Positions 36,320-48,240 of a stretch of DNA of 64,000 bases are shown in pieces. Within the stretch, counting starts at the first letter, position 1. Every line of letters begins with the position of its first letter. Source of the DNA: Glossina fuscipes. Its lineage: Eukaryota > Arthropoda > Insecta > Diptera > Glossinidae. Position numbers and translations under genes: made by a program. The notes below the pieces were generated by a model. The model was given only the letters and a program-made list of their open reading frames with translations, did not search any database and had not been told where the DNA came from. Location of the stretch: NCBI RefSeq assembly GCF_014805625.2, contig NW_023998455.1:4002922-4066921 (forward strand), in the 5' to 3' direction.

Positions 36320-37550
36320 TTCTATGTCAAGAAGCCCAGACACACAGTCTGTTCTTATCCGTTCATTGATCTCAACGTTTGTGCGGTCAGCAGCTTTACT
36401 ATGGTTTCTTGATGGTTCTATCTATTTGCCAGTCGGGTTGATCTTCTGCTTTGCTTATTGCTTGTTCATGCGCTCATACCTGTCGTTTGTAAGTCCGATC
36501 ACTAATTTACCTAATCATTCGTCTGGTAATATGGCATAGACCACCGCATAGGCCAATCGTTAAGAAACATGACAATGAAGTTAACATGACCGGATTCAAT
36601 TCTGAGTTCGGTAGATCGTTTGTTTTTGCTTTATTTACATTGTAGTCACAACGCTGACAATTTCAGCTAATACTTCTCTGCCTTCAACTGCACCCTATCT
36701 CTATCTGTGCGCATCTTTCTCATCATATCGTTTATGCAAATTATATGAGCGCTAGCGCGTTTATGTACATAAAAGCGACTATCTTCATCTATCTTCCTGT
36801 CCGTGGCTCATTTATTTGTCCAACTACCTCCCATACATCAATGCACTGACCTATCAACCTCCCCATCTGTTTGTCTTTATGCCTATTAAAGCATTATCAA
36901 TCCATCTATTCTGTCTCAGATCCCATATACTATTTGTACCTGTTTTCACACCTTCATCCATCACTTCCTTTGGCTGGTCTTCCTTCTTTTTATTTACCAG
37001 CCTATTTATTCAACCACATATCCAAATATCTTTATATTCATCGGTCTACTTGCGCATCTATCTGTTAATCTGTATGACCGATACTTTATCTAATTGTTAG
37101 TTTATCGGTCAATACGTCCAGTGGTCCATCCCCCACCCATCCACCATTCAATCTGCGTGCCGTGAATGCATCGACCTGTGTACCGAAGCTTACGCTTTTC
37201 AATTTGTTCGTTGGTCGCCCATTCATTCATCTGGTCATCGGTCTATTTATTTATCCGACTGCACGCCCACTCATTCGCTTGCACATCTGCTTATTAGTCC
37301 CCGGTTTTGCTTACACGTCTCTCTGTCTGTTCATCCATCCAATCATGTGAGATCTCATCTTCCATTCCCTAGTTTGTCTGTGGATCTCCCAATCCGTCCA
37401 TTCATTAACCGCTCTACCGGTCTCGCTGACGTTCATCCATCCAAAGTCTTTCAGCTGCTTGCGTTTCTCAATAGGTGCACTCATATTTGTCTGTCCCTAC
37501 GTCCAGTCAACTGCATTTGCCTTTGTTCCTAAAGGCGTCTGTCAGTGTCT
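36320..37550 (+). repeat. Long degenerate 4-bp-periodic pyrimidine tract
   Basis: More than 1 kb of loosely repeated CATC, CTGT, CATT and GTCC tetramers (for example CCATCCACC, TCATCTGGTCATCGGTC, CCAATCCGTCC). The pyrimidine bias and 4-bp spacing leave several Leu/Ser/His-rich open frames on the plus strand that do not look like proteins. A similar tract of opposite strand sense ends the window. Confidence 0.65.
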
Positions 37551-37867
37551 CTGCGCGTTCTTTTAAAGGGTATCGCCTTAAATCTTCAATTCTCGGTAAA
37601 AATATGGTGTCAGAAAGGCTTGAAACTTGACATATCTGCGCAGACTAAAGTTCTTTTAAATATCGTTTTGCAATTTACTCTATAAGTAATACTCGTAGCA
37701 TTCGGTTCAATGTTATCCGATTAATTTTAGTTGATTTTTGTTATGATGTAATATTGGAATTTGGTTCAAAATGAAAAGCTTTTAATAATGTTATACATTC
37801 GTGACTGTCACAACCAATAGACGAAAAAGACAGAAATATAGAGATGATGGCCGCAGCTCAATGTCAA

Positions 37868-37980
37868 TGGGTGTGTGTCCAATCGAAAAGTATTACGCCT
37901 TACCTGACTGAGCACTCACTGCAACTATTATTGATGGAAACTCCACCGTAGTTGCTATTTGAACCCGCAAATATGGGCAT
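37868..37980 (-). repeat. SINE, minus orientation, head joined to long body
   Basis: Read on the minus strand: B box GGGTTCAAAT in TGCGGGTTCAAATAGCAAC, then GGTGGAGTTTCCATCAATAATAG, GTTGCAGTGAGTGCTCAGTC and GGCGTAATACTTTTCGATTG. This copy links the tRNA-like head to the body found separately at 11790-12100, 24940-25085 and 52490-52630. Confidence 0.65.
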
Positions 37981-38409
37981 GGCAGTCGCTAATCTTATCT
38001 AAATTAACAACCTATGAATATATATATATATATATATGTACATCTATATATATAAGAGCGTGCTTATATGGAGAGAGTACTGTACTATGGAGTACAATAA
38101 AGTCAGCACACTTACCATCTACTGTTTCACTACTTTTACAAACCACACAAGAATGTGTCGCATTTGGGCGATTTCCATGTAACTGAAACGTTACCGGGTG
38201 AATGTTATCAAAATAGCGACTCTGGGTAATTATAAGCAATTTATAATTATTACAGAACAAGACAACACTGAGTTGACTAAACGCTGTAAAGACTGAAAAA
38301 TCTTTGGGGAAACCCTTGCTTTCTTATCTTATCTTAGTAAAAGGATGATCGACTACGGTTACGATCGGGTAAGCAGGTATTAATTAGCTAAGGACTATTG
38401 CTAATGACC

Positions 38410-38930
38410 GGATCAGCAATACAAATCGAAGAGCAGCGAGGCGGCCGGGGAAGAGCGCAAGTAGTGTTTGCGAACGTTCCTCTTCAAAAGGGAGAAATCG
38501 GGTATGGTGGGAAAATTCACTATTAGTAGGTTGTTCCGAAAACGGACAATATGGTTAAGGAACGACGAGTCGGGATAGTATGCAGGATGAGTGGTCGAGA
38601 ATGCTGAAAAAGCAAATCAGTTTTATCTCTATATACATTTGCTCTGGCTCTATCTGTACGTGAGTATAACATAGCCCATATTATGGCGAAGCTCAAGGGT
38701 AACGAAAGTTTTGGCCATACTTTCGTCGCTTTTATTCGCTGTATGCGGTCGAGTGCCTCCAAGCAAAGCTTAGAGGCTCCCGCCCACTTATGCGATTGCC
38801 ATATAGATGCCCTAACTTGTATGGATATCGACTGCGGTGTTGTATTTTTCAACCGCTTTAGAAAACCTATACCCTTAACTGCTTTCTTCGCCACTTTCCA
38901 TCCATTGTTCTCCCCAGAATACTAAGGATC
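38410..38930 (-). pseudogene. Relic of a non-LTR retrotransposon reverse transcriptase (C-terminal end)
   Basis: On the minus strand VAKKAVKGIGFLKRLKN…SIWQSHKWAGASKLCLEALDRIQRIK follows the end-of-RT pattern of jockey/CR1-type elements (KLGFLxRxRxYFTP…YCSHxWAGAxxxxLxxLDRIQRR). After a +2 frame change TLELRHNMGYVILTYR matches the SLxHRRNVGxLxLFYRY block. A further frame gives HIVRFRNNL (cf. SRLWNSLP) and then FKRNVRKHYL, the usual last helix. Frame changes and stops show a dead copy. Subfamily is not determinable; the open frame alone is 123 codons. Confidence 0.65.
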
Positions 38931-40984
38931 GTTATAATATAGTCATTAATTTCATAAAACATATTAAGCAATATTTGACTTGAGCTCTCTATCCGGGATC
39001 CCTTTGGAGTTATTTAGTTGCAGATTGTCTGGTATAAGGGTATCCAAGATTCAATCTAAGGCCAAGGCAAATTTTCTTCCTTTCATTTTTTATTATTTGT
39101 TTATATTATTATTACTCTTACTAATTACTTTATTTTAATTAATTTATTTATTTAATAATTTTTTTTCTTTTTCTTACTATTATTACTAAATTATTTGGTT
39201 TCTTTTTATTTAGAATTTATTTTAATTTTTTCCAAATTTTTCCTCTTTTTTTTTACATTCCAATTCATTTAGTTTCATTTAAATTCATTTTAAGAATTTA
39301 AAAAATAATTCCTTTTTAAAGTAACTCTTAAATACTCTTAAATAATTTATAATATATGTAATATAAACAAGTTATGTAATCATTTAAGTAGATTTTTATT
39401 TTTATTAAATTTGTCTTTTTTTTATTTTTTTTTATTTTTTGCTCTACAAAGCTACCCTTTTTAAGATTAATCATACGTCACGTTAAGCCATAAATTTGTT
39501 ATCACAACACAGCAATTTTCTGTAAACGAAGTCATACGCGTGCATAACTGACTGTGTATTTATATATATAGATGCGTTTGTGTTTGTGCGTTCATCACTA
39601 GATATGTAAACAGATTTATCAGCTTTAACTCGACTAATTATCACCATTGTTATTATCATTATTATTATTATTATTATTACTACTACGAACGAAAGAACTA
39701 ACGGGTGAACGAGTGAACGAGCGAACGAGCGAACGAGCCAATGTTATTGATGATTAATTGAATAAAAGATATTTAATGAGAAAAATTCAATTTGTTTTTA
39801 TTTTTATTTCTTTTTTTTTTTTAATATTTATTTCTTTATTTATTTATTTTTTTGTTGTTGTTTATATTACCGCTTTTACACTAACTAACACTGCTTCATT
39901 TTGTTTTTGTTTAAAACAATTAAAAGAATTCTTTCTTTCATTCATTCTTTCTTACGTTACTGTGTTACTTATCATTTATTGTTATTATTGGATTGGTTTA
40001 CTTATGTGTTTTTATATATTTATTATGCATGAGAGTGTAGTATATGTGTGTATGTTTACATGTGTGTGTGTGTGTATGTGTGTTTATATATATATATATT
40101 GTGATTGGGATACTTTTCGTGTGCTTGTACTTTTGTTTGGATTCGTGTTTATGTTTATCTTTTTGTTTCTGTTTCTGTTTGCGTTTACGTGTATGTGTTT
40201 TTAGTTAAATATAGAATGAATGCGCGCGCGATTTTTCTTTTGTTATAGTTCTCCAGCCAGAGCAATATATGAAGAACATCTTGGCTACGTATGCTAGAAA
40301 CAACTGGAGAACTGGCATCGCTACAGTAAACGAAGCGTTACGTTCTGTTCTTTTTTTTTTTTTTTATTTTATTTTTTCTTTTATTTTTTCGAGGCCAGGA
40401 CATATGTACGTATGCTTGTATGTGTGTATGTATGCTCGTTTATAGATGTGGTGCATGTGTTTTGTAGTGGATATTTTTTTTTTTTTCACTTCTTATTATT
40501 TTTTATTTCCACTGCCACTCTCGACTACTATTATTACGATTTTTTTTTTATTTTTTCCACAATTTTTCCTTTTTTTTTTTTGTTATTTCGTCTTTACTGC
40601 ACAATTTTTTCTATATATACTTATATACATTTATATAGAATTTTTTTATGCCATTGCAGCAATGGCAGGGTTTTTAAGATGTGGAACCTTGTAGTCGAGG
40701 ATACGAGCAAAAAAAAAAGGCAAAAAAAAACCCCGCACGGAAAGAGAAAAAAGTAATAAAACGCCAGGAGTTGCACAAAACAAAAAAAAAAAAAAAAACA
40801 AAAAAACAAAACAAAAAAGAAAAAAAAACCGTATCAGCAGCAACATTTACTATCAAGCAAGCAAGCCAGCAAGCAAAAGAAAGCATTAACCAGCAAGAAA
40901 AAAAAATGTATTGCGAATAAAAGAAAAGGAAGCAACCAGCAAGAGATTGATTTTCTTTTATACGTTTTTAGCGTGCTTTTTTTC

Positions 40985-41010
40985 ATACACACACACACAC
41001 ACACACACAA
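40985..41010. repeat. (CA)n microsatellite, short
   Basis: CA repeat of about 22 bp. Confidence 0.9.
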
Positions 41011-41179
41011 ACACGGGGGCAAACACTTTTACATACCTATGCACTGAATGATACATCGACACAAATGTATTTTTTCCCGGTATTGCAATTTCAGTCAGAC
41101 GTTCGTTTTTGCGAACGAACTAAACAAAAAAAAAAGGAAGAAATCTTAAGATTGTATAGAAGAATTATATACGCGCACA

Positions 41180-41186
41180 CAAACAA

Positions 41187-41246
<60 letters not shown>
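41180..41246. repeat. (CA)n microsatellite, long
   Basis: Uninterrupted CA repeat of nearly 60 bp; on both strands it creates Thr/His or Cys/Val repeats in short open frames that are not genes. Confidence 0.95.
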
Positions 41247-41247
<1 letters not shown>

Positions 41248-41317
41248 CACGTATATACATTTGGTTTCACATAAGACATTTATGCTTTACAACAGCTGCT
41301 ACGTATGTATGTGTATT

Positions 41318-41333
41318 TGTGTGTGTGTATGTG

Positions 41334-41370
<37 letters not shown>

Positions 41371-41380
41371 ATGTGTAACC
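41318..41380. repeat. Compound (TG)n-(TA)n-(TG)n microsatellite
   Basis: TG repeats flank an alternating TA core, all alternating purine/pyrimidine. Confidence 0.9.
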
Positions 41381-43723
41381 AATGCCACAATAACATCTTT
41401 AAGAAGTTCACAACGTTCCATAACGTGCTCTTCTTTCAGAAGAGATGTTTTGGTCCTTCTTTTTTCATTTTCTTCTACTTATTTGTTATTATTGTTCGTT
41501 TCTATTTGATTTTATTTTCATACCTTTTCAAGTTAATATTGTGCCATCAGCTATTTGTGTGTATGCAAACATGCGTATGTGTGTGTGTGTGTGTCTATGG
41601 ATGAGTGTAAATATGTGTTTCAATGTTTGTAAGTTCTATGATGAAAGCACATGTAATAGGTATTAAGTTCCAGTCAACTCTTGACATTTGTATGTCGCTG
41701 CATTTACGTTATGATTCAAAGCGTTTTTTTTCTCCCTTTTTTTATTTATTATTTTTTTTATTATTATTTAGTTATTTGCCTTCTTCAGCTTTCCTCGTGC
41801 TTTGCTTTACTTTACTTTTAGATGTCAATTGGCTTTTATTATCATTGAGTGGGCGGGTATATAAGAGATCCAATGCATGAATGGGTGTCCTATGCATTGT
41901 AAATAAAAAGATTTTAAGAGCTTTCTAGCGATCAGTAAATGTTTTACATCAAAGATATTAACAACAAAGTGTGACTTAGCAACGTAGTAAAATGCTATTA
42001 ATTGTTGCATGCTATCAACGTGTCAAGGTGTTCAACGTAAAGCCAATTATTCGATGGTAATTTATATATATATTTTACAGTTATTAGTAGGTAGGTATCT
42101 CAATAAGCACACATCCGTCCGTCTCCAGTAAGAGTAACCTGCTGAGTGATCTTCATCTTGGACTACATGAACCTATTGGGGCCTATTCTGCCCCAATCGT
42201 TCGTGTATCGTTCTGACTGCAATATGTTCACATCGACATAGGCATATCTAGCAGACCACCGGTTCCCCAAAGTTGAAGAATTGCGAAAATGGGTCACCGA
42301 TTACGACAGAGAGAACTTTTTGGAATATCGGTCGATCAAATGACCTTTAAAATTACTTCGCTCACCATTACCTCACCAGGTCCTCCTTCTTTTTGAGGCG
42401 ATTTTTGAGTTTTACCGAGATGAAAAGTAAAACCTTTTACCCGAATGACGCAGATTTTCATAAAATAACCAGTGCTTTGAACTCTCAGACAATTTAGAAC
42501 CAGCTTGCAACGTATTCCGGCCACCCTTCTTCATTTGTCTGTCTGTTTACCGCCGTTTTTAACCATCCATCTCTCCCCCTTCACATTCCTACATTTATGG
42601 TTTCACTTTTCTACGTACACGTTAGTGGCAGGAATCTCTTCCGTGTCCAACTTTCAATTTTGCCTCTGCGATCACCTCGTCTTTAGCTGCAAGTTCTTAC
42701 TTACCCGTTCACTTCCTTCACTGTCTGCCTATCCATCCTACCTACCATCTACCTATCCATTGTTTTAATCATCCACCTTCCTGAACTTTTCTGCCCATAC
42801 ATCCCTGCATCTGTGGTTTTTCTTCGGCTACCTATACGTTATAAACTATGCTTTAGGACATAAATGTGCCAGGACTCTCACCTTCTCGTGGTGATCTCTG
42901 GTAACGGTCCTTGGCCGGCCAAGAAAACTTTAAGGTTTTGCACTGTCTATAATTTGATGATAGGTTTTCCTCCTAAACAGTTCAGGGGTACACTGGAACA
43001 AGCTTCGCTTTGAGCACTTGTTTTCCCATGGACTATTGACAGTTCCTATTGGAGTGTATAGCGTGAAACAGACCGTATCAGTTGTAGCACCCAAGGCAAA
43101 TATATCTTGAGCAAGAGTATTCCGGTGTTGGCTAAGCGGGATTGTATGGTTGGTCCAAAGGCAAGTGTGACTATGGTCGCGTAAAGTAGTGCTAAAGGCG
43201 TCATAATGTAACTTTAAGCTCCACAAGGGGCAGGGGCTCACTCGCTACCAATCTTTACGTAGAGGAAGTTCATAGGAATGGAATCTTGTAGTTCTAGTTA
43301 TGAGTCCTGAGTCCAAGGAGTATCGTGATGGCAATAGTCATCCCGAAGTTTCGCAGGGCCGTTGAACAATGAGAGTGTGGACAAGCCTCGAGGCTAATCC
43401 AGCTGAAGAAAGTTAGCTAACCAGCTCTTTCTCATTTGGGACCTCAAGAGTAGTAGGGCTACTTCTAAATAGATCGTCCTACTCCATGGGAGCGTTATTT
43501 ATTGCTTATCAAATTAAGTCGTGTACTATCAGGCGCTGTGAGGTTAGGCTTACATGGCGAGTACGCACGTATAGCTCTTAAGGTCATCTGTTCGTTTTCG
43601 CCTATCTGTTGCTCTGTTAGTCCGTCAGTTAATTCCTTCAGGCATGCCGCTTCCCGGTCATGTCAGTTTGTTTGTTAAATTAAAGCCACATAAAGCACAG
43701 CCAGGTTGGCTTTTATGCTTCAA

Positions 43724-43772
43724 AGGGGGATGAGGACGGGAAGGGGGGGCGGGGTGGTGGTGGTGGTGGTTT
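43724..43772 (+). other. G-rich tract, G-quadruplex candidate
   Basis: G runs of five, three, seven and four bases separated by short spacers, followed by a GGT repeat. Fits the standard four-run quadruplex pattern on the plus strand. Confidence 0.6.
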
Positions 43773-44249
43773 GGTCGAACATTCATCCGAAACTAAATAA
43801 AGTTGGATTGGATTTTATTTCCGAATAGATCTTACATCTCTTTTCTTAAACTAGACTTAAGTAATTCTCTCTTTTAGTTAATCACTTATTTATTTCAATT
43901 TGAATGTCAAACTCCCTCGTAAAACATCAGTTATATTAGATTATAAAAAAAAAAGAAAAGAAAAAGAAAAGCAGAAAAGTAATAAAAAGCAAATGCCATA
44001 AAAGAATAAAAAAAAAAGAAACAAAATTTTAAGTTCTTTACAACTGAAAATGAAAAACAAAATAAACGAACAAACAAACGAAATAAAAAATTTCCTCCAG
44101 TGCACTGTTAATCAACGGAAATAAAAAAGCAAATAAATAAAAATGAAAGAAAAAAATTGTTGATATGTGTGTAAACTCTAGCAACCTTTAAAGAAAGAAA
44201 GACAAAAAGAAAAAAAAAAATTGCTCGCGCGCCAGTTCCTATACACACT

Positions 44250-44253
<4 letters not shown>

Positions 44254-44284
<31 letters not shown>
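44254..44284. repeat. (TA)n microsatellite
   Basis: Alternating AT tract of about 30 bp. Confidence 0.9.
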
Positions 44285-44288
<4 letters not shown>

Positions 44289-45944
44289 TTTTTCTTCATT
44301 TCAAACAAATACACTCCGTTGCAATAACAATAGCAACAGCAGCCGTAGAGAACAGAAAAAAGGAAAAGAAAATCTCTTTTTGCACTTGTAACATACATTT
44401 TTATTAAATGTATGTGAGGAAATTATATAATAGAAAAAAAAAAAAGGATGAAAACACACAAACGCATCGTTACCTACATAGAATAATAAAAGACGCAGTA
44501 AAGTTCTGTTGCTTCTGCTGCTGCTGCTGCTGATGCTATTGCTGATGCTATCGACGCTTTACCATTGTTTTTCTGTTAGTAAACGCAGCTACAGTACACG
44601 TTCACGTTAAAAACGAAGGCATTTTTTTTTGTTTGTTTTTTTACTTATACTTGTATTCTCTTTTCCAAAATAAGTAAATAAAAGAAAGAAACGCTTATTT
44701 ATGTCCTAAAAGGATTTCTTGCGTTGCGTTCGCGTAAGTGTTAGATGAAAATAGAAAACATTTAATTCTCGACGGAGAAGGAAATAAATAAACGGATGAA
44801 ATCAAAATAAAAGCGATATTTGCCTTAAGCGTATCTTAAATGCTCACCGGCCAAGACACAAACATTTATCGACTTTCTTTTACCGGTCATCGGACCGTTA
44901 GCATATACTGACAGATTTTGGCGAATCTCTTGTATCGAGCGGATATAACCATTGAAAGCCCTTATCTCAAACGCATAACGTATTTTCACAAAGGTCTCCT
45001 TAAAATGATTCCAACGGCAAATGCTTCCGCTTCACAATGTCTTAAGCAAACAAGAGCAATGCAACAAGTGTTGGTTTAATTAGCCCAACATAAGGGTGGC
45101 CTAATAGTTTAATAGGGATAGCCAAGCGGCTTTATCCCCTTTTTCGTTCTTCGTAATTGGATCCAGTATGGTGTTGGTGTAAAGAATGTTGACCTAATAG
45201 CCCGCTTGCCCAACAGAACGTTAGGTAAACGTGATATTAATCCTATGAGAATTTGGTCCGGTAGAAACAATGATTTCGGTCCAATATTTACTTGGTTCAA
45301 TTCGATTTTGATCTTTTAGTGATCCAAGGTCCAAAAGAATTTTGCTTCAATAGGACCTCTGTCGCAGAACAAATCGATATTTAAGTAGTCGTTATTACCA
45401 TTTGTCTTGCATCATCGCTTACGAGGCAAGTTTTCAAGTCGAAAATCAAATTTTCCTTCAAATCTCGCTTAATCTTGTCGTAAGTACTTTCCCGACCCAT
45501 TTCGTTTCGATCAGGTTTAAAGATGAACAAATTAGTCTCATTCGATTTCGATTAATTTCATCTTAGCATATCGTCATACCTTCATCATACCTTGGTATGC
45601 TGGCGCGGCTAAAACGAGTACCCGGTGGATAAAGATATAACAGTAACAATTCAAAAGCTTCGTTCAATCGCTATCAGTAGTTTCGCACTTCGTGCGCCTG
45701 TTACATGTACAGGAGATGTCTCCTGATTGATTGGTCAATAAATAAGAACCGAGACTTCTGACGCAAACCCCGTTAACAAAGAAAATTTTATAAGACACAT
45801 TTTTCGTTAGTACATACTGCGTGCAGTAAGCATCATTGCATATATAATTTAAATGTCGTTTAACATACGTATAATTGATTAATAATTTACCTTGCGTATG
45901 AGTGATATTTAATGGGTAAATACCCAAGACATTATTTGTATGCA

Positions 45945-46210
45945 CGCCGGATATAGACTAAAGAACTACTGGACCGATTTATGCGTCTGAAACGAATTAA
46001 CTTTGTCTGTCCATCTGTCCGTCTGTCCGTATGTCCATTTGCTTGCCTTCTTTTCTTGTATTCGACCTATGCGACAGAAAATTTTAGATAATATGATGAA
46101 ATTTTGGTGCACTGACTTCAACGCTATTGAAAATGGTTCGTATTCAACGATGTCTTGAACCATATCCCAACAATGGCGACATGAATACATGTAGGGTGGT
46201 ATAGGGTATT
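45945..46210 (+). repeat. Dispersed repeat with GTCY core, well-kept copy
   Basis: GGATATAGACTAAAGAACTACTGG, then a clear TTTGTCTGTCCATCTGTCC run, TTGTATTCGACCTATGCGAC, GATGAAATTTTGGTGCACTGAC, and CGCTATTGAAAATGGTTCG. The clearest plus-oriented representative of the family. Confidence 0.7.
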
Positions 46211-46674
46211 TAATGGTGGTGAACTATTGTCCACTGTAGTGCTTTCGCTTGTTTTTCTTTTCATATTTATTTTATTGCTTTTATTTTTATTTCGCGATAA
46301 AGCGTAACTTGGCAAAAACTTATTTAACAAAGACACGAACCTCAAGAAAAAGAAAATACGCAGCTTAGTGGGCCACCTCAACTTTGGCAACGATTCAACT
46401 GTCTAGACTGGATTAAATCCTTTCTTTACGAATGATCAAAATTTGAAAAAGAAGACCAGATTATTATCTCATTCATTTATGGGCTTTCCCTCAACTTTCC
46501 ATTGATCGCCAGCTACATGGCTTATCTAATGTTGAGAAAATCTTCTTCTCGGGGCAATTAATAAATTTTCATAAAATAAATTTATTTGATAAGATTAGCG
46601 AACGTCTTAATAACTTTTTTGATAAAATTTCCAAATATTATAAACAGTTTTATCCTCCTAAGGTGCCTAATGGG

Positions 46675-46812
46675 CGAAACATTTCGACGAACAAGTCAAA
46701 GGTGAAGGATTCAAAGCTCAATGCAGGTGACAGTATTCGACGTCAGTGCTTTAAGATTTTAGTCTTAGAATTTATTGCTCACTCTAAATTAATTGCAATA
46801 ATAATAACTAAT
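46675..46812 (+). repeat. tRNA-derived SINE, 5'-eroded copy
   Basis: ATTCAAAGCTCAATGCAGG corresponds to the B-box segment (GTTCAAACCTCAAGTGCGG) of copy 1; then TCAGTGCTTTAAGATTTTAGTC and TTAGAATTTATTGCTC match its body, and AATAATAATAACTAATAG its tail. The A-box region is too diverged to see. Confidence 0.65.
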
Positions 46813-47394
46813 AGAAGCAATTCTTTGACCCATGGCCTTTCCATCTCCTGCTGGCCGTACACCATGCTGGGAAAAGGGGAAACTATATCATCATACTATC
46901 CTCAGCATGATTAGTGTTTTTCCACATATTCTCTATGTTGTGCGTCGAACTTTTTATACGATCCACAGAAGCTTTCCTGTTTAGTCCAACTCTGTTAAAT
47001 TTTTGCCTAAGTAGTGCACAAACCCTTTTTGCCTATAATTTTTTTTTAAGTATGATGCGAAACAAATTTGCTTATTAGGGATAAAATTATTTGCTTATTA
47101 GGGATATAATTATTAATTAAACGATTTATTAAACGAGTTGATATCGTTTGTTATAATTAAACAAAACGATTTAAGTTTTGTCCTAAATTTCCGTCACTTT
47201 TGTGTCAACGGCTGCGCGTATGAAGTATTAAAAATTTAAATATATATATAATTTTTTTTTATTTTATATATATATATAAACGGTTTTTAATCGCTTTTAT
47301 AATTAATGACTCATTTAAAAGAAGTATCACCGTCAACAACAAGAACAACAAGATCAGTAATAACAATAATAATAACAGCAACAATAAAAACAAA

Positions 47395-48240
47395 CGTTGG
47401 TCTATTTTCATACCCGTCATCGAAGGATGGGAGTATATTCATTTCATCGAAACGTTTGCACCGCTTAGACGGGAGCTTTGGAGTCTCAAATTCTCAATCG
47501 GTTTAAGCATATTCGTTTGTCCGGTTGTCTCTCTATCTGTGCCCATATGTGTAAATATTCTAAGCTATCGACTTTAAATGTACCAAAGACATCGAAAGTT
47601 ATTTATAATCATATATATTCATATATATTCAAATCGATCGAATGGCGCGACTACAGTACTAGGTGAAGTGAGATAATCTGCCCTTTTCAAAGGAATAAAA
47701 AATTTGTTTTCCGCTCATTACTTATTAGCTAGAAGAGAATAAATAATTTTACCAATATTTGAACGTACATTCTATGCGGTAGTAACAGTGGAAAATGGGG
47801 AAAAACTGACCAGTAATGTTGTGTAATAAAATTTGCTTTTTTTTCCAATACCTTTAAAACACGCAGGGGCAGTCCTTACAAGTCATATTAAGAATACAAA
47901 TTCTTGACCAACGTTAAATACAGATTGCACCCAAACATGTCCGTCTCTTTGCCCGTTCAATGGTCCATCTGTCCGTCAGCCTAACTGTCCACAATCTGAA
48001 AAATATAAACATTCTCGCGTTCGGAAAAGCGACGATATCCCTTACAAATGACTTAAACCGGTCGAAGAACATGCCTATGTGAACACCTTTACTTTCCATT
48101 CCTGGAAGGATAACACACACGCCATATAAATTTTCACATTTACTCTGAAAATAGAAAAAATCAACCATGCCCATCCAATTTATGGAACACTAAAATTTAG
48201 TTCTTTTTTTTTTCTTTAGCCTTTTTTAGGATAACAGTTA
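47395..48240 (+). repeat. Dispersed repeat, long form with TATACCC-type start
   Basis: Starts TTTTCATACCCGTCATCGAAGG and continues with ATTCATTTCATCGAAACGTTTGC, GTCCGGTTGTCTCTC, CTTTTCAAAGGAATAAAAAATTTG and GCTCATTACTTATTAGCTAG, ending near GGATAACAGTTACGAC. The same order of words, at the same spacing, is found at 54385-55300. Confidence 0.7.

Noticed and set aside
36324..37532. Several plus-strand frames of 60-94 codons
   Set aside because: Period-4 pyrimidine tract; frames shift among all phases with the same Leu/Ser/His bias.
39758..40204. Plus-strand open frame of 148 codons, Phe/Ile-rich, membrane-like
   Set aside because: Made from T runs and TG/TA repeats; hydrophobicity reflects composition rather than a membrane protein.
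42930..43241. Minus-strand open frame of 103 codons
   Set aside because: No recognisable family; could be a decayed transposon segment but nothing supports it.
44511..44562. CTG/GAT-type trinucleotide run as a possible Ala/Ser-coding exon
   Set aside because: No flanking splice sites in a compatible phase and no extended open frame.
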